A DNA stretch of 64,000 nucleotides from Rhodobacteraceae bacterium UBA7436 (GTDB lineage Bacteria; Pseudomonadota; Alphaproteobacteria; Rhodobacterales; Rhodobacteraceae), in assembly GCA_002478745.1 (NCBI GenBank), contig DLQI01000065.1, positions 33,685 to 97,684 on the forward strand, read 5' to 3'. Of the stretch, positions 45,124 through 53,892 are shown piece by piece. The stretch's first letter is position 1, and every line of letters starts with the position of its first letter. The position numbers and the translations under genes were made by a program. The notes below the pieces were generated by a model that saw only the letters and a program-made list of their open reading frames with translations, was not told the origin of the DNA and made no database searches.

Positions 45124-46902
45124 TCACAAGGGCCAAAGAATTGGGATAACCGCTGATGCTAGAACTCCGATGCTTAGGTTCAAAGGGATACCAACGCGCA
45201 TAAAGTCCGTGAATTTATAGCCACCCGGACCGTAAACCAACATATTGGTTTGATACCCGATTGGCGTGGCAAAACTGGCAGATGCCGCAACCATAACCGC
45301 CACAACAAGCGGACGCGGGTCAATCCCAAGGGCTGTGGCAAACCCAATAGCGATGGGCGTCACCACGACGGCCACTGCATTGTTGCTAACCAATTCAGTC
45401 AACACTGAGGTCAGTAAATAGATAGCCCAGATAATGAGGAAGGGCGGCAAATTGCCCAGTGCCGGCGCAATTGCATTCACGATAAGTGCAACGGCACCCG
45501 ATGCCTCAAGTGCCGCACCAATGGCAAGCATCGAAAAAATCAGCGCCAGAAGACGGCCATCCACAAAGGAAAACGCTTCTTCCGCATCTATGCAGCGTGT
45601 GATTAAAACAAACGAAACCGCTAGGATCGATAGCAAGAAGATTGGGGCGACGCCCAGTGCTGCCAAGGTCACCAACCCAATAAGCGCCGCAATAACGAGC
45701 GGCGCATGGCTTCGACGAAACGCACGCGCAGACGGTTTGGACACGTCAACCATTTCCATCTCAATCGACAGGCGTTGAATATCCGCAGGCGCACCTTCTA
45801 GCAAAAGGGTGTCACCTACTTTGACAATTAAATCATCCAACTGACGCCCAATATTCTGGTTACGGCGATGAACAGCCAATGGATAAACCGCGAACCGACG
45901 GCGTAGGCGCAGTGAACCCAATGAACGGCCAATCATCTTACAACCGGGCGTAATCAATGCCTCAACGGTTGTGGTCTCCACCGCAGAAACTTGGTCAACA
46001 CGCTTTAGTTCTTTGTTTCGCTGCAGTGACAACAGTTCAGTAATTTGGGTTCGCAAAACAACGCGGTCACCCACGGCTAGCTCAACACCCTGAAGATTGC
46101 GGCGCAAAGACCTATCGCCACGAATTACATCGATCAAGCGCACACCTTCACGTTTGAACAATTGAACGCCAGTGACTTCGCGACCGATCAAGTTGGATTC
46201 GGGGGGAATGACCGCTTCGGTAAAGAACTTCATGCTGGACCTATCGGACAACAAGTCCGTCATGCTTTCGCGATCCGGCAATAACATCGGTGCGACAAAG
46301 CGTAGATAGATCATGCCCCAAATCACAAGGATGATACCTAGCGGCGTAACCTCGAAAATCGTAAACCCAGCCAACCCTTGGGCACGGGCGACACCATCAA
46401 CCAACAAGTTGGTCGATGTCCCGATCAAAGTCAGTGTCCCACCCAAAATCGCAGCGTAGCTCAGCGGAATTAGCATCTTAGACGAGGCAATGCCCATCGT
46501 CTTGGCAAGCTGAATAAACACAGGGATCATCACAACCACAACCGGCGTGTTCGACACAATCGCTGATGACAGCACGACAAAGGTCATCAGCAACACAATA
46601 GCCAATGCGGGATTGGTTTGCGCTACACGGTCCGCCTGCCCTGTAAATGCCTCTAGCGCACCTGTGCGCACCAACGCCCCCATAATGATGAACATCGCGG
46701 CAATGGTCCAAGGCGCTGGGTTTGAAAGCACCTGAAGGGCATCTTCATATGGCAACAACCCTAACCCTAGCATCAAAGCCGCGCCTGTGATTGCGACAAC
46801 TTCCGTGGGGAAGGTTTCGCGTAAAAACAGGATGAACATGATCGCAACGACAGTGAGGGTTAGAATTGCGCTACCGGTTTGCGAGAACTCAAAGAATGCC
46901 AT
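45124..46902 (-). CDS. SLC13-family permease with TrkA-C domains
   Basis: A 592-aa paralogue of the 42094 permease, with the same order: TM half with FVVLSSAIVSNTPVVVVMIPVFIQLAK and AAILGGTLTLIGTSTNLLVDG, two RCK/TrkA-C domains (about residues 200-390; NLIGREVTGVQLFKREGVRLIDVIRG, GCKMIGRSLGSLRLRRRFAVYPLAVHR), then a TM half with SVLTELVSNNAVAVVVTPIAIGFA and SFATPIGYQTNMLVYGPGGY. The ATG at 46902 has AGGTAG upstream; codons before it lie in the DMT gene. Probably an anion (sulfate or dicarboxylate) transporter. Last gene of the mgtE-led run, 13 nt after the DMT gene. Confidence 0.88.
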   Translation of the reverse strand: MAFFEFSQTGSAILTLTVVAIMFILFLRETFPTEVVAITGAALMLGLGLLPYEDALQVLSNPAPWTIAAMFIIMGALVRTGALEAFTGQADRVAQTNPALAIVLLMTFVVLSSAIVSNTPVVVVMIPVFIQLAKTMGIASSKMLIPLSYAAILGGTLTLIGTSTNLLVDGVARAQGLAGFTIFEVTPLGIILVIWGMIYLRFVAPMLLPDRESMTDLLSDRSSMKFFTEAVIPPESNLIGREVTGVQLFKREGVRLIDVIRGDRSLRRNLQGVELAVGDRVVLRTQITELLSLQRNKELKRVDQVSAVETTTVEALITPGCKMIGRSLGSLRLRRRFAVYPLAVHRRNQNIGRQLDDLIVKVGDTLLLEGAPADIQRLSIEMEMVDVSKPSARAFRRSHAPLVIAALIGLVTLAALGVAPIFLLSILAVSFVLITRCIDAEEAFSFVDGRLLALIFSMLAIGAALEASGAVALIVNAIAPALGNLPPFLIIWAIYLLTSVLTELVSNNAVAVVVTPIAIGFATALGIDPRPLVVAVMVAASASFATPIGYQTNMLVYGPGGYKFTDFMRVGIPLNLSIGVLASAVIPILWPL

Positions 46903-46915
46903 GGAGCTACCTATT

Positions 46916-47851
46916 TTAGTTGCGACCAGTTTGATCCATCGAGGCACCCGGCGCAACCGGTTCACTTGGCTTGCGCGGCTGTACCAAATACATCCCCGCC
47001 AACATCGCCAAAAGCGCCAGCCAAACTTGCGGCACATAAGTTTCGCTCAAAATGACCTTGGCCCAAAACACGCCAAAGACCGTCACAAGATAACTGACCT
47101 GAACCGCAAATACGGGCCCCGTGCGCCTCACCAGCCATACGTAACCGGCGTAAACCATCACATGAATCAAAGAGCCTAAGATATGCGCATAATCCGGAAT
47201 ACCGTAGGGCGGCATCGGGTTGATCCACTGCCCCGTGGCCAACGCCAGAGGCAGCGAAATAATCGCTCCAACCAATGATGCACCCAGTAGAACTTGGATT
47301 GAATCCATCCCTGCAGTGCCCCATTTAGCGACGTAATTGCCCTCACATGCGTAGCACGCGCCACCTATCAGCGCGATCATTACCCAAAAAGCAGATCCCA
47401 TTTGAGGGATGCTGGCAGAGGGTAGAACAATCATCAAGACGCCGGCCAAACCAAGGAATAGCCCGCCCAAACGGCGCGCCTCAAACCGATCATTGCCAAG
47501 GGCAAGTGCAACAGGAAAGGCAAAGATAGGGACCATAGAAAGTAGGATGGATAAGATACCTGAGGGCAGATGCACCGCAGCTTGGTAAGTCGCGGAGTTG
47601 GGGATCACGGTGCCAATTAGTGCTATAATCAAATAGACCCGCAACTGCGCAGGACCCAAGGGCAGACCTTTACCACGGACCAAACTAACAACCGCCAACA
47701 GGGCCGCCCCTATAGCCGCCTGCCAAAATATCAGGCCAAAAGGTTGATAGCCTTCGCTCACAGCCAACTTGGACATCGGTTGGGTAAAGCTCCAACCCAT
47801 CCCTAAGATGATCAAGACAAGGCTATACCCAAAAAGTTGACGTTGGTTCAT
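46916..47851 (-). CDS. DMT/EamA-family transporter
   Basis: A 311-aa ten-TM EamA-type transporter: GYSLVLIILGMGWSFTQPMSKLAVSEGYQPFG, IALIGTVIPNSATYQAAVHLPSGILSILLSMVPIFAFPVALALG and a C-terminal SYLVTVFGVFWAKVILSETYVPQVWLALLAMLAGMYLVQPRKP. Its ATG directly follows the TAG of the phosphodiesterase gene without a gap, so translation is coupled. The substrate is unknown. Confidence 0.87.
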   Translation of the reverse strand: MNQRQLFGYSLVLIILGMGWSFTQPMSKLAVSEGYQPFGLIFWQAAIGAALLAVVSLVRGKGLPLGPAQLRVYLIIALIGTVIPNSATYQAAVHLPSGILSILLSMVPIFAFPVALALGNDRFEARRLGGLFLGLAGVLMIVLPSASIPQMGSAFWVMIALIGGACYACEGNYVAKWGTAGMDSIQVLLGASLVGAIISLPLALATGQWINPMPPYGIPDYAHILGSLIHVMVYAGYVWLVRRTGPVFAVQVSYLVTVFGVFWAKVILSETYVPQVWLALLAMLAGMYLVQPRKPSEPVAPGASMDQTGRN

Positions 47852-48670
47852 CTAGCCCTTTGGGCCCGCTTGAGACAGCGCACCACCTTGGCGTACCATT
47901 TCAATACGTGTCGCCTTACCGGTCTTATCGTCCGTCTCGATATAGACACCTGATAGGGTCGCGTCGCCAGCTGCAGGTGTAAACCGTTCTTTGGGCATAC
48001 CAGTTATAAAGCGACGCAGCGGTTCGGATTTTTCCATGCCGATGACCGAGTTATAGTCCCCGCACATACCCGCGTCCGTCAGATACCCCATACCTTTTTG
48101 CATGATCATCGCATCGCTGGTTGGCACGTGCGTGTGTGTCCCGACCATCAAGCTGGCGCGTCCATCACACCAATGCCCCATCGCCATCTTTTCAGATGTC
48201 GCTTCGCAATGAAAATCAACAATGATTGCATCGGCCTGACCACCAAGTGGGTGAGTCTTAAACACAGGTTCAATCGCAGAAAATGGATCGTCAAATGGGC
48301 GTTTCATGAACACCTGACCAAGCGCTTGTGCGACTAGCACTTTACGGCCGTTATTGGCGGTAAACAAACGTGCCCCTTTGCCGGGTGACGCTCGGGAAAA
48401 ATTCAGCGGACGGATTACGCGTGGTTCATGTTCGATAAACTGAAGCATATCTTTTTGGTCAAAGGCGTGATCGCCCAGCGTGATGCAATCTGCACCGGCT
48501 TCCAAAATCAACTTGGCATGTGCGCCTGACAGCCCCATGCCACCCGTCGCATTTTCGCCGTTCACAACGACAAAATCTAGTTTCCATTCTTCACGCAAGC
48601 GAGGCAATTTTTCAGAAATGGCGCGGCGCCCGGCGCGGCCCATCACATCCCCAAGGAACAATATTTTCAT
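47852..48670 (-). CDS. YmdB-like (TIGR00282) metallophosphodiesterase
   Basis: A 272-aa metallophosphoesterase: MKILFLGDVMGRAGRRAISEKLPRL, VVNGENATGGMGLS, GDHAFDQKD, DFHCEATSEKMAMGHWCDGRASLMVGTHTHVPTSDA and GYLTDAGMCGDYNSVIGM. This is the TIGR00282/YmdB family; B. subtilis YmdB hydrolyses 2',3'- and 3',5'-cyclic nucleotides. All the Asp, Asn and His metal ligands appear intact. The ATG at 48670 is preceded by no strong ribosome site. The in-frame ATG at 48706 (MPQRLCPPNPYS) looks non-native. Confidence 0.9.
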   Translation of the reverse strand: MKILFLGDVMGRAGRRAISEKLPRLREEWKLDFVVVNGENATGGMGLSGAHAKLILEAGADCITLGDHAFDQKDMLQFIEHEPRVIRPLNFSRASPGKGARLFTANNGRKVLVAQALGQVFMKRPFDDPFSAIEPVFKTHPLGGQADAIIVDFHCEATSEKMAMGHWCDGRASLMVGTHTHVPTSDAMIMQKGMGYLTDAGMCGDYNSVIGMEKSEPLRRFITGMPKERFTPAAGDATLSGVYIETDDKTGKATRIEMVRQGGALSQAGPKG

Positions 48671-48773
48671 GGAGTATGGGTTAGGCGGGCAAAGCCGCTG
48701 GGGCAAGAGGGATTCACACTGCCGACCTGAATTGATCTATTTATTAACTCGCCAGAATTGTATCGCTATCAAA

Positions 48774-49340
48774 TCACAACCGTTTTGGTGTGATTATCCC
48801 CCTTTCGGTCACGATCATATCAAGGGGCTGATCTGTAGGTTCCAAAGGCAAACCTGCGGCTTCCTGCCCAGAGAATGCAAATCCAATGGCCAAAGTCGCT
48901 CGTTTCGCCTGCAAATTTTCAAGCGTGCGATCATAGAACCCACCACCATAACCTAAACGCCCACCATCACGGTCAAATGCAACAAGCGGCACAATCACGA
49001 TCTCTGGTTCAAAAAAATCACCCAGCACTGGTATGCGCGCACCAAATGGTCCGTCTTTCATTTCAGCATCCGGTTCCCACCGTGAAAACAGCAATGGATG
49101 GTCCGCCTCAACAATGACCGGAACCCCAACATGGCCATAAGCCGCCGCTTCTGCCATCGCAGGCAATGGATCAATTTCAGTGCGTATCGGCATGTAACCA
49201 GACATCGGGACCCCGCGATATCCAGCCAACAAGGCAGACAAATGCCCAGCCGCTCCGCCAGATTGTTCATCAAACGCGGCTTTGCGACGTGCAAATCCTG
49301 CGTTGCGCGCTGCGGCTTTGATCTGAGCAAGGTCGTTCAT
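48774..49340 (-). CDS. 5-formyltetrahydrofolate cyclo-ligase
   Basis: A 188-aa enzyme that converts 5-formyl-THF to 5,10-methenyl-THF with ATP. It has RKAAFDEQSGG, YRGVPMSGYMPIRTEIDPLPAMAEAA and the signature VPLVAFDRDGGRLGYGGGFYDRTLENL, ending TERGIITPKRL. The start overlaps the mgtE stop by 4 nt (ATGA). No 6S RNA gene is seen in the 100-nt gap behind it, unlike the gammaproteobacterial arrangement with ygfA. Confidence 0.92.
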   Translation of the reverse strand: MNDLAQIKAAARNAGFARRKAAFDEQSGGAAGHLSALLAGYRGVPMSGYMPIRTEIDPLPAMAEAAAYGHVGVPVIVEADHPLLFSRWEPDAEMKDGPFGARIPVLGDFFEPEIVIVPLVAFDRDGGRLGYGGGFYDRTLENLQAKRATLAIGFAFSGQEAAGLPLEPTDQPLDMIVTERGIITPKRL

Positions 49341-50740
49341 AGCAATATCATCGCAGCAAGACCAAGGAATGCAAAGAAGCCAACGATGTCGGTCACCGTT
49401 GTCACAAACGCACCCGACGCAAGCGCGGGGTCAACGCCCCAGCGTTCTAGCAGCACAGGAATTACCGTCCCCGCAAAACCGGCAACAACCATATTCACAA
49501 CCATAGCCGCAGCAATCACAGCCCCCAGCATCGGGGAGCCAAACCAGATAATTCCAACCACAGCCATCACGATGGCAAAGATCAAACCATTCACCAGTCC
49601 AACCAACACTTCACGACGCAAAACGCGCCACACGTTCGCACTGGTCAAATCCTTAGTTGCAATCGCACGCACTGCAACAGTCAAAGACTGAGTTCCGGCA
49701 TTGCCGCCCATGGATGCCACAATAGGCATCAACACCGCCAAGGCCACGATTTGTGTGATCGCCATTTCAAATTGCGCAATCACCATCGAGGCGGCAATCG
49801 AAGTGATCAAGTTAACAGCCAACCATGGCATACGCTGTCTAGTTGTCTCAATGACGCGGTCAGACAGCGATCCCTCACCAACACCGGCAAGACGCATAAT
49901 GTCTTCTTCGTGCTCGTCATCCAGAACAGCCATCGCATCATCAATGGTAATTTGACCGATCAATCGGCCCTCGCCGTCAACAACGGGAGCAGAAATTAGG
50001 TGGTATTGGTTAAAGGCATAGGCGACGTCACCTTCATCCTGATCCACAGGAATGATTTGGAACACGTCTTCAACGATAGAGACAAGCAAAACCTCACGCT
50101 TTGAACGCATGATCTTGCCCAGGGTGACATTACCAATCGGATGCAGGCGCGGATCAACCAACACAAGATGATAGAACTGATCAGGCAAGGCATCTGGATC
50201 GGAGCCGCGCAAATAATCAATCGCTTCGCCTACAGTCCAATGCTCTGGGGCCATAACGACCTCGCGCTGCATCAATCGACCAGCTGAGAATTCGGGGTAA
50301 CTTAGGGCTTGCTCAACCGCCGCACGGTCAACGTCTTCAAGAACCTCAAGGATCGCCTCTTGCTGTGTTTCACGCAGGTCTTCGACCAGATCCACAACAT
50401 CGTCACTGTCCAAGTCGCGCACGGCTTCAGCCAACACTTGAGGTGTAAGGACCCCAATAACCTCTTCGCGGATGCTCTCATCCAGCTCTGACAGGATATC
50501 ACCGTCAAACTCACGATCGTATAAACGGATTAGACGCGAGCGATCAAACGCATTGATTTGCTCCAAAAGGTCAGCAATATCAGCAGCGTGTAGAGGGTCC
50601 ATCAGCTTGCTAAGCTTAGCCTTATCCTCAATATCCACAGCATACAGGATTGCACTGACGTTTTTACGATTCAGCCGATACGCATCATCTTCACGTACGT
50701 TTTCTGGCCCTTCGGCAGATATTTGGGTGTTTTCATTCAT
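49337..50740 (-). CDS. mgtE: magnesium transporter MgtE
   Basis: A 467-aa Mg2+ channel/transporter. The cytosolic N domain (MgtE_N) covers about residues 30-150 (LLEQINAFDRSRLIRLYDREFDGDILSEL). A CBS pair follows at about 150-290 (APEHWTVGEAIDYLRG.., LLVSIVEDVFQIIPVDQDEGDVAYAF..). Then comes a five-TM pore with LAVLMPIVASMGGNAGTQSLTVAVRAIA, the conserved selectivity region. Acidic residues of N and CBS domains sense cytosolic Mg2+. It heads a run with 5-FCL, phosphodiesterase, DMT and SLC13 genes and is divergent from guaD (96-nt gap). Confidence 0.93.
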   Translation of the reverse strand: MNENTQISAEGPENVREDDAYRLNRKNVSAILYAVDIEDKAKLSKLMDPLHAADIADLLEQINAFDRSRLIRLYDREFDGDILSELDESIREEVIGVLTPQVLAEAVRDLDSDDVVDLVEDLRETQQEAILEVLEDVDRAAVEQALSYPEFSAGRLMQREVVMAPEHWTVGEAIDYLRGSDPDALPDQFYHLVLVDPRLHPIGNVTLGKIMRSKREVLLVSIVEDVFQIIPVDQDEGDVAYAFNQYHLISAPVVDGEGRLIGQITIDDAMAVLDDEHEEDIMRLAGVGEGSLSDRVIETTRQRMPWLAVNLITSIAASMVIAQFEMAITQIVALAVLMPIVASMGGNAGTQSLTVAVRAIATKDLTSANVWRVLRREVLVGLVNGLIFAIVMAVVGIIWFGSPMLGAVIAAAMVVNMVVAGFAGTVIPVLLERWGVDPALASGAFVTTVTDIVGFFAFLGLAAMILL

Positions 50741-50836
50741 GTTGCTCGAACCATATGCGGGGGGCGAGATCGTGACAATGGGATGCGCCTGCGAAATGTC
50801 ATTTACCGTATGCTCCAGCCAGATTATGTAGGGTCC

Positions 50837-52129
50837 ATGACAAATCAAAAATTACTTTGCGGTCAGGTTTTGACCTATTCGGGCGACCCCTTTGTAGGGG
50901 CATGGCAAGACGCTGTTCACGTTAACAGCTCCGGTGGTGTCTTGATCCGTGGCGGCAAGATTGAAGCCATAGGCAATGCGGCCACGTTGCAGGCCGCACA
51001 TCCAGACGCGCAAGTGACGCAATACGGTGAAAAGCTTATTCTGCCCGGGTTTGTCGACGCGCATGTCCATTACCCACAGACCGGGATCATCGCGAGTTGG
51101 GGGAAACGTCTGATTGATTGGCTCAACACCTATACGTTCCCAGAGGAAATGCGGTTTGGGGATCCTGCGTACGCGACCGAAATCGCAGGACGCTATCTGG
51201 ACCTGACGCTGTCCAACGGGACAACCACCGTTTGCTCATATGCTACCATCCACCCTGAAAGCGTGGACGCGATATTTGAAGCAGCGCTTGCGCGTGGCCA
51301 ACGCGTGGTGGCTGGTAAAACCTGCATGGATCGAAATGCGCCCGATGGGCTGCGCGATACGGCCCAGTCGGCGTATGATGATAGCCTCGCATTGATTGAG
51401 AAGTGGCATGGCGTTGAGCGTGCCCATTACGCGATTACCCCGCGCTTTTCCCCTACCTCAACCGTTGAACAGCTGGAGGCCTTGGGCGCACTATGGGCGA
51501 AGCAGCCCGATGTATTGATGCAAACGCACCTAAGCGAACAAGTTGATGAAATCGAATGGGTTAAAGGCATGTATCCTGACGCCCGTGATTATTTAGATAC
51601 CTATGAGGCATATGGCCTTCTTGGGGAACGCGGCATCTACGGTCACTCAATTCACATGGAACCGCGTGAAATGGATCGTTTGTCTGAGGTGGGCGGCGCG
51701 GTGGTGCATTGCCCGACTTCAAACACCTTCATAGGTTCAGGTCTGTTTGACATGGCCGCGATGAAAGCCCGCTCAATCCCTGTTGGCCTAGCAACCGACA
51801 CAGGTGGCGGGTCCTCATTTTCAATGCTGCGCACAATGGCAGCGGCCTATGAAATAGCCCAACTTCGCGGTGTCGCCCTACATGCCAGTCAGTTGCTTTG
51901 GCTGGCGACTGCTGGATCAGCCCGAAGCCTTCATTTGCAAGACCACATCGGTTCGTTGAAAGTTGGCAATGACGCAGACATTTGTATTCTTGATCTGGCG
52001 TCCACTCCTGCCATTGCACAACGCAGCACGCGGGCGACCGATGTGTGGGAGGCTCTATTCCCAACACTAATGATGGGAGATGATCGCGCAATTGCAGATG
52101 TTTGGGTCCAAGGGCAGCGACGCAGCTAA
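50837..52129 (+). CDS. guaD: guanine deaminase
   Basis: A 430-aa amidohydrolase turning guanine into xanthine and ammonia. Metal ligands are in LPGFVDAHVHYPQTGIIASWG. DWLNTYTFPEEMRFGDPAYA is diagnostic of guanine deaminase, TCMDRNAPDG follows, then LMQTHLSEQVDEIEWVKG, the HS pair in GHSIHMEPREM, and ATDTGGGSSFSMLRTM with the catalytic Asp. The ATG at 50837 gives the family's usual N-terminus; earlier in-frame ATGs lie inside mgtE antisense. It is convergent with the CAP gene (stops adjoin at 52129/52130) and close to the 8-oxoguanine-type deaminase. Confidence 0.92.
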   Translation: MTNQKLLCGQVLTYSGDPFVGAWQDAVHVNSSGGVLIRGGKIEAIGNAATLQAAHPDAQVTQYGEKLILPGFVDAHVHYPQTGIIASWGKRLIDWLNTYTFPEEMRFGDPAYATEIAGRYLDLTLSNGTTTVCSYATIHPESVDAIFEAALARGQRVVAGKTCMDRNAPDGLRDTAQSAYDDSLALIEKWHGVERAHYAITPRFSPTSTVEQLEALGALWAKQPDVLMQTHLSEQVDEIEWVKGMYPDARDYLDTYEAYGLLGERGIYGHSIHMEPREMDRLSEVGGAVVHCPTSNTFIGSGLFDMAAMKARSIPVGLATDTGGGSSFSMLRTMAAAYEIAQLRGVALHASQLLWLATAGSARSLHLQDHIGSLKVGNDADICILDLASTPAIAQRSTRATDVWEALFPTLMMGDDRAIADVWVQGQRRS

Positions 52130-52555
52130 TTAGCAAGGTGCAGCAAGAACCATAACCCAATAGTTGTCAGGTCCTCGGGCCAATCCAAATTCGCCTGCCT
52201 TTTTATGGGTCATGTTCTTGTAGTGCCCTTTGGATGCTTTCCAGCCCGCCATCACCTCTACGAGGCTTTGTTGACCACGCGCGATATTTTCTGCCACAAA
52301 GCACCACTTGTACCCTTGCGCCGTTGTTCGATCCCCGATGGATGATCCGTTTGCGCCGGTGTGGCTAAAATAGCCTTGGCTTGCCATGTCATTGGCATGT
52401 GCAGCTGCAACTGCCTCAAGCTGTGGGGAATAGCGAATTACCTTGCGACGTTTCTCTTTGCGGATTTCGTTGATGATCAGCGTTGCTGCAGGATCAGAAA
52501 AAGCGGGGCTTCCAATGGAAAACGAAAGCAAAATCACTACAAACAGATACTTCAT
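52130..52555 (-). CDS. secreted CAP/SCP-domain protein
   Basis: A 141-aa exported protein. The signal peptide is MKYLFVVILLSFSIGSPAFS. The CAP (SCP/PR-1-like) domain has LEAVAAAHANDMASQGYFSHTGANGSS (the His and Glu of the CAP cavity region), GYKWCFVAENIARGQQS and VMAGWKASKGHYKNMTHKKAGEFGLARGPDNYWVMVLAAPC. It is in the 100-140 aa bacterial size class. Its start overlaps the deaminase stop by 4 nt, so it is co-translated with the enzyme operon. The function is unknown; periplasmic. Confidence 0.88.
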   Translation of the reverse strand: MKYLFVVILLSFSIGSPAFSDPAATLIINEIRKEKRRKVIRYSPQLEAVAAAHANDMASQGYFSHTGANGSSIGDRTTAQGYKWCFVAENIARGQQSLVEVMAGWKASKGHYKNMTHKKAGEFGLARGPDNYWVMVLAAPC

Positions 52556-53892
52556 AGCTGATCCTTCAAAGCATGTGCCAACTTGTTTTGACGCCTTATC
52601 ACAGTATTCAAATCAATCGTTGTGACCTGACCATCCCGAATAATTTGGCGCCCCTCGACAACCAGGTGTCGCACTTTGGTTGGTCCGGCCAACAACAATG
52701 CCGCAGGGTCCCACGATCCGGCACTTTCAATACCAGTCGTGTCCCAAATTGCCACGTCACCACGACACCCAACAGCCAAGCGCCCGCATTCAGGACGCCC
52801 CAAAACATCTGCCCCACCGCGTGTTGCAATCTCAAGTGCGGTACGTGCGCTCATCGCATCCGCCCCAAGCGCGACACGCTGCAACAACATCGCTTGACGC
52901 GCCTCAGCAATAAGATTGCCAACATCATTGCTGGCTGATCCATCAACACCAAGACCCACAGGAACACCCGCATCGTACATTCTGCGTACCGGCGCGATGC
53001 CACTGCCCAAACGGCAATTGGAACACGGGCAATGCGCAACACCAGTTTTCGTCCGCGCAAACATTGCGATCTCTTCAGCGTCCAATTTTACGCAATGCGC
53101 ATGCCATACGTCGGGGCCCGTCCAACCCAAGTCTTCGGCATATTGCCCAGGGCGTTTGCCAAATTTCTCAAGGCTATAGGCGATGTCCTCATCGTTTTCA
53201 GCCAGATGGGTGTGCATCATGACGCCCTTGTCACGTGCTAAGATCGCAGCATCGCGCATCAGTTCTGTACTGACAGAAAACGGCGAACAAGGGGCCACAC
53301 CAACGCGACACATCGAAGCCGCGGAGGCGTCGTGGAACCCATCGATAACGCGAATGCAATCCTCTAGAATTGCGCCTTCCTGTTCAACCAAGCTGTCAGG
53401 TGGCAGCCCACCATCGCTTTCACCGATGCTCATTGCACCGCGTGTGGGTTGAAAACGAATACCCAATTCTGCAGCGGCGTGGATCGTGTCCTCAAGCCGT
53501 GAACCGTTGGGATATAGATATAAATGGTCAGAACTTAACGTGCATCCTGACAGCGCCAACTCCGCCAGCCCCACTTGGGCCGACGTGAACATATGATCGG
53601 GGGTAAAGTGTGACCAAATTGGATAAAGCGTTTGCAGCCAACCAAATAACAACGCATCTTGGCCACCCGGGACCGCGCGTGTCAGCGTCTGGTACAAGTG
53701 ATGGTGCGTGTTCACCAAGCCAGGCGTAACTACGCATCCCGCTGCGTTAATAACTTCGCCAGTAGTCCGCAGCCCATGACCAACCTCAACGATTTGACCG
53801 GCGCGGATCAAAACGTCTGCACCACTTAACTCTCGGCGCGCGTCGTCCATGGTTAGGATCGTATCCGCATTTTGGATTAGAACTTCGGTCAT
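52552..53892 (-). CDS. 8-oxoguanine-type deaminase
   Basis: A 446-aa amidohydrolase of the AtzA/TrzN-like 8-oxoguanine deaminase group. It has VTPGLVNTHHHLYQTLTRAVP, LFGWLQTLYPIWSHFTPDHMF, MMHTHLAENDEDI, DVWHAHCVKL, AHCPCSNCRLGSGIAPVRRM and GLGVDGSASNDVGNL. The SNCRLGSG signature is the one associated with 8-oxoG deaminases. It turns 8-oxoguanine into urate. The next gene toward 5' (HisN-like) overlaps by 4 nt. Together with guaD it suggests purine salvage and detoxification. Isocytosine deamination is an alternative in this subfamily. Confidence 0.88.
   Translation of the reverse strand: MTEVLIQNADTILTMDDARRELSGADVLIRAGQIVEVGHGLRTTGEVINAAGCVVTPGLVNTHHHLYQTLTRAVPGGQDALLFGWLQTLYPIWSHFTPDHMFTSAQVGLAELALSGCTLSSDHLYLYPNGSRLEDTIHAAAELGIRFQPTRGAMSIGESDGGLPPDSLVEQEGAILEDCIRVIDGFHDASAASMCRVGVAPCSPFSVSTELMRDAAILARDKGVMMHTHLAENDEDIAYSLEKFGKRPGQYAEDLGWTGPDVWHAHCVKLDAEEIAMFARTKTGVAHCPCSNCRLGSGIAPVRRMYDAGVPVGLGVDGSASNDVGNLIAEARQAMLLQRVALGADAMSARTALEIATRGGADVLGRPECGRLAVGCRGDVAIWDTTGIESAGSWDPAALLLAGPTKVRHLVVEGRQIIRDGQVTTIDLNTVIRRQNKLAHALKDQL

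Noticed and set aside
48671..48773. 6S RNA gene near the 5-formyl-THF cyclo-ligase, as in gammaproteobacteria
   Set aside because: The gap is only about 100 nt and shows no long hairpin with a central bubble.
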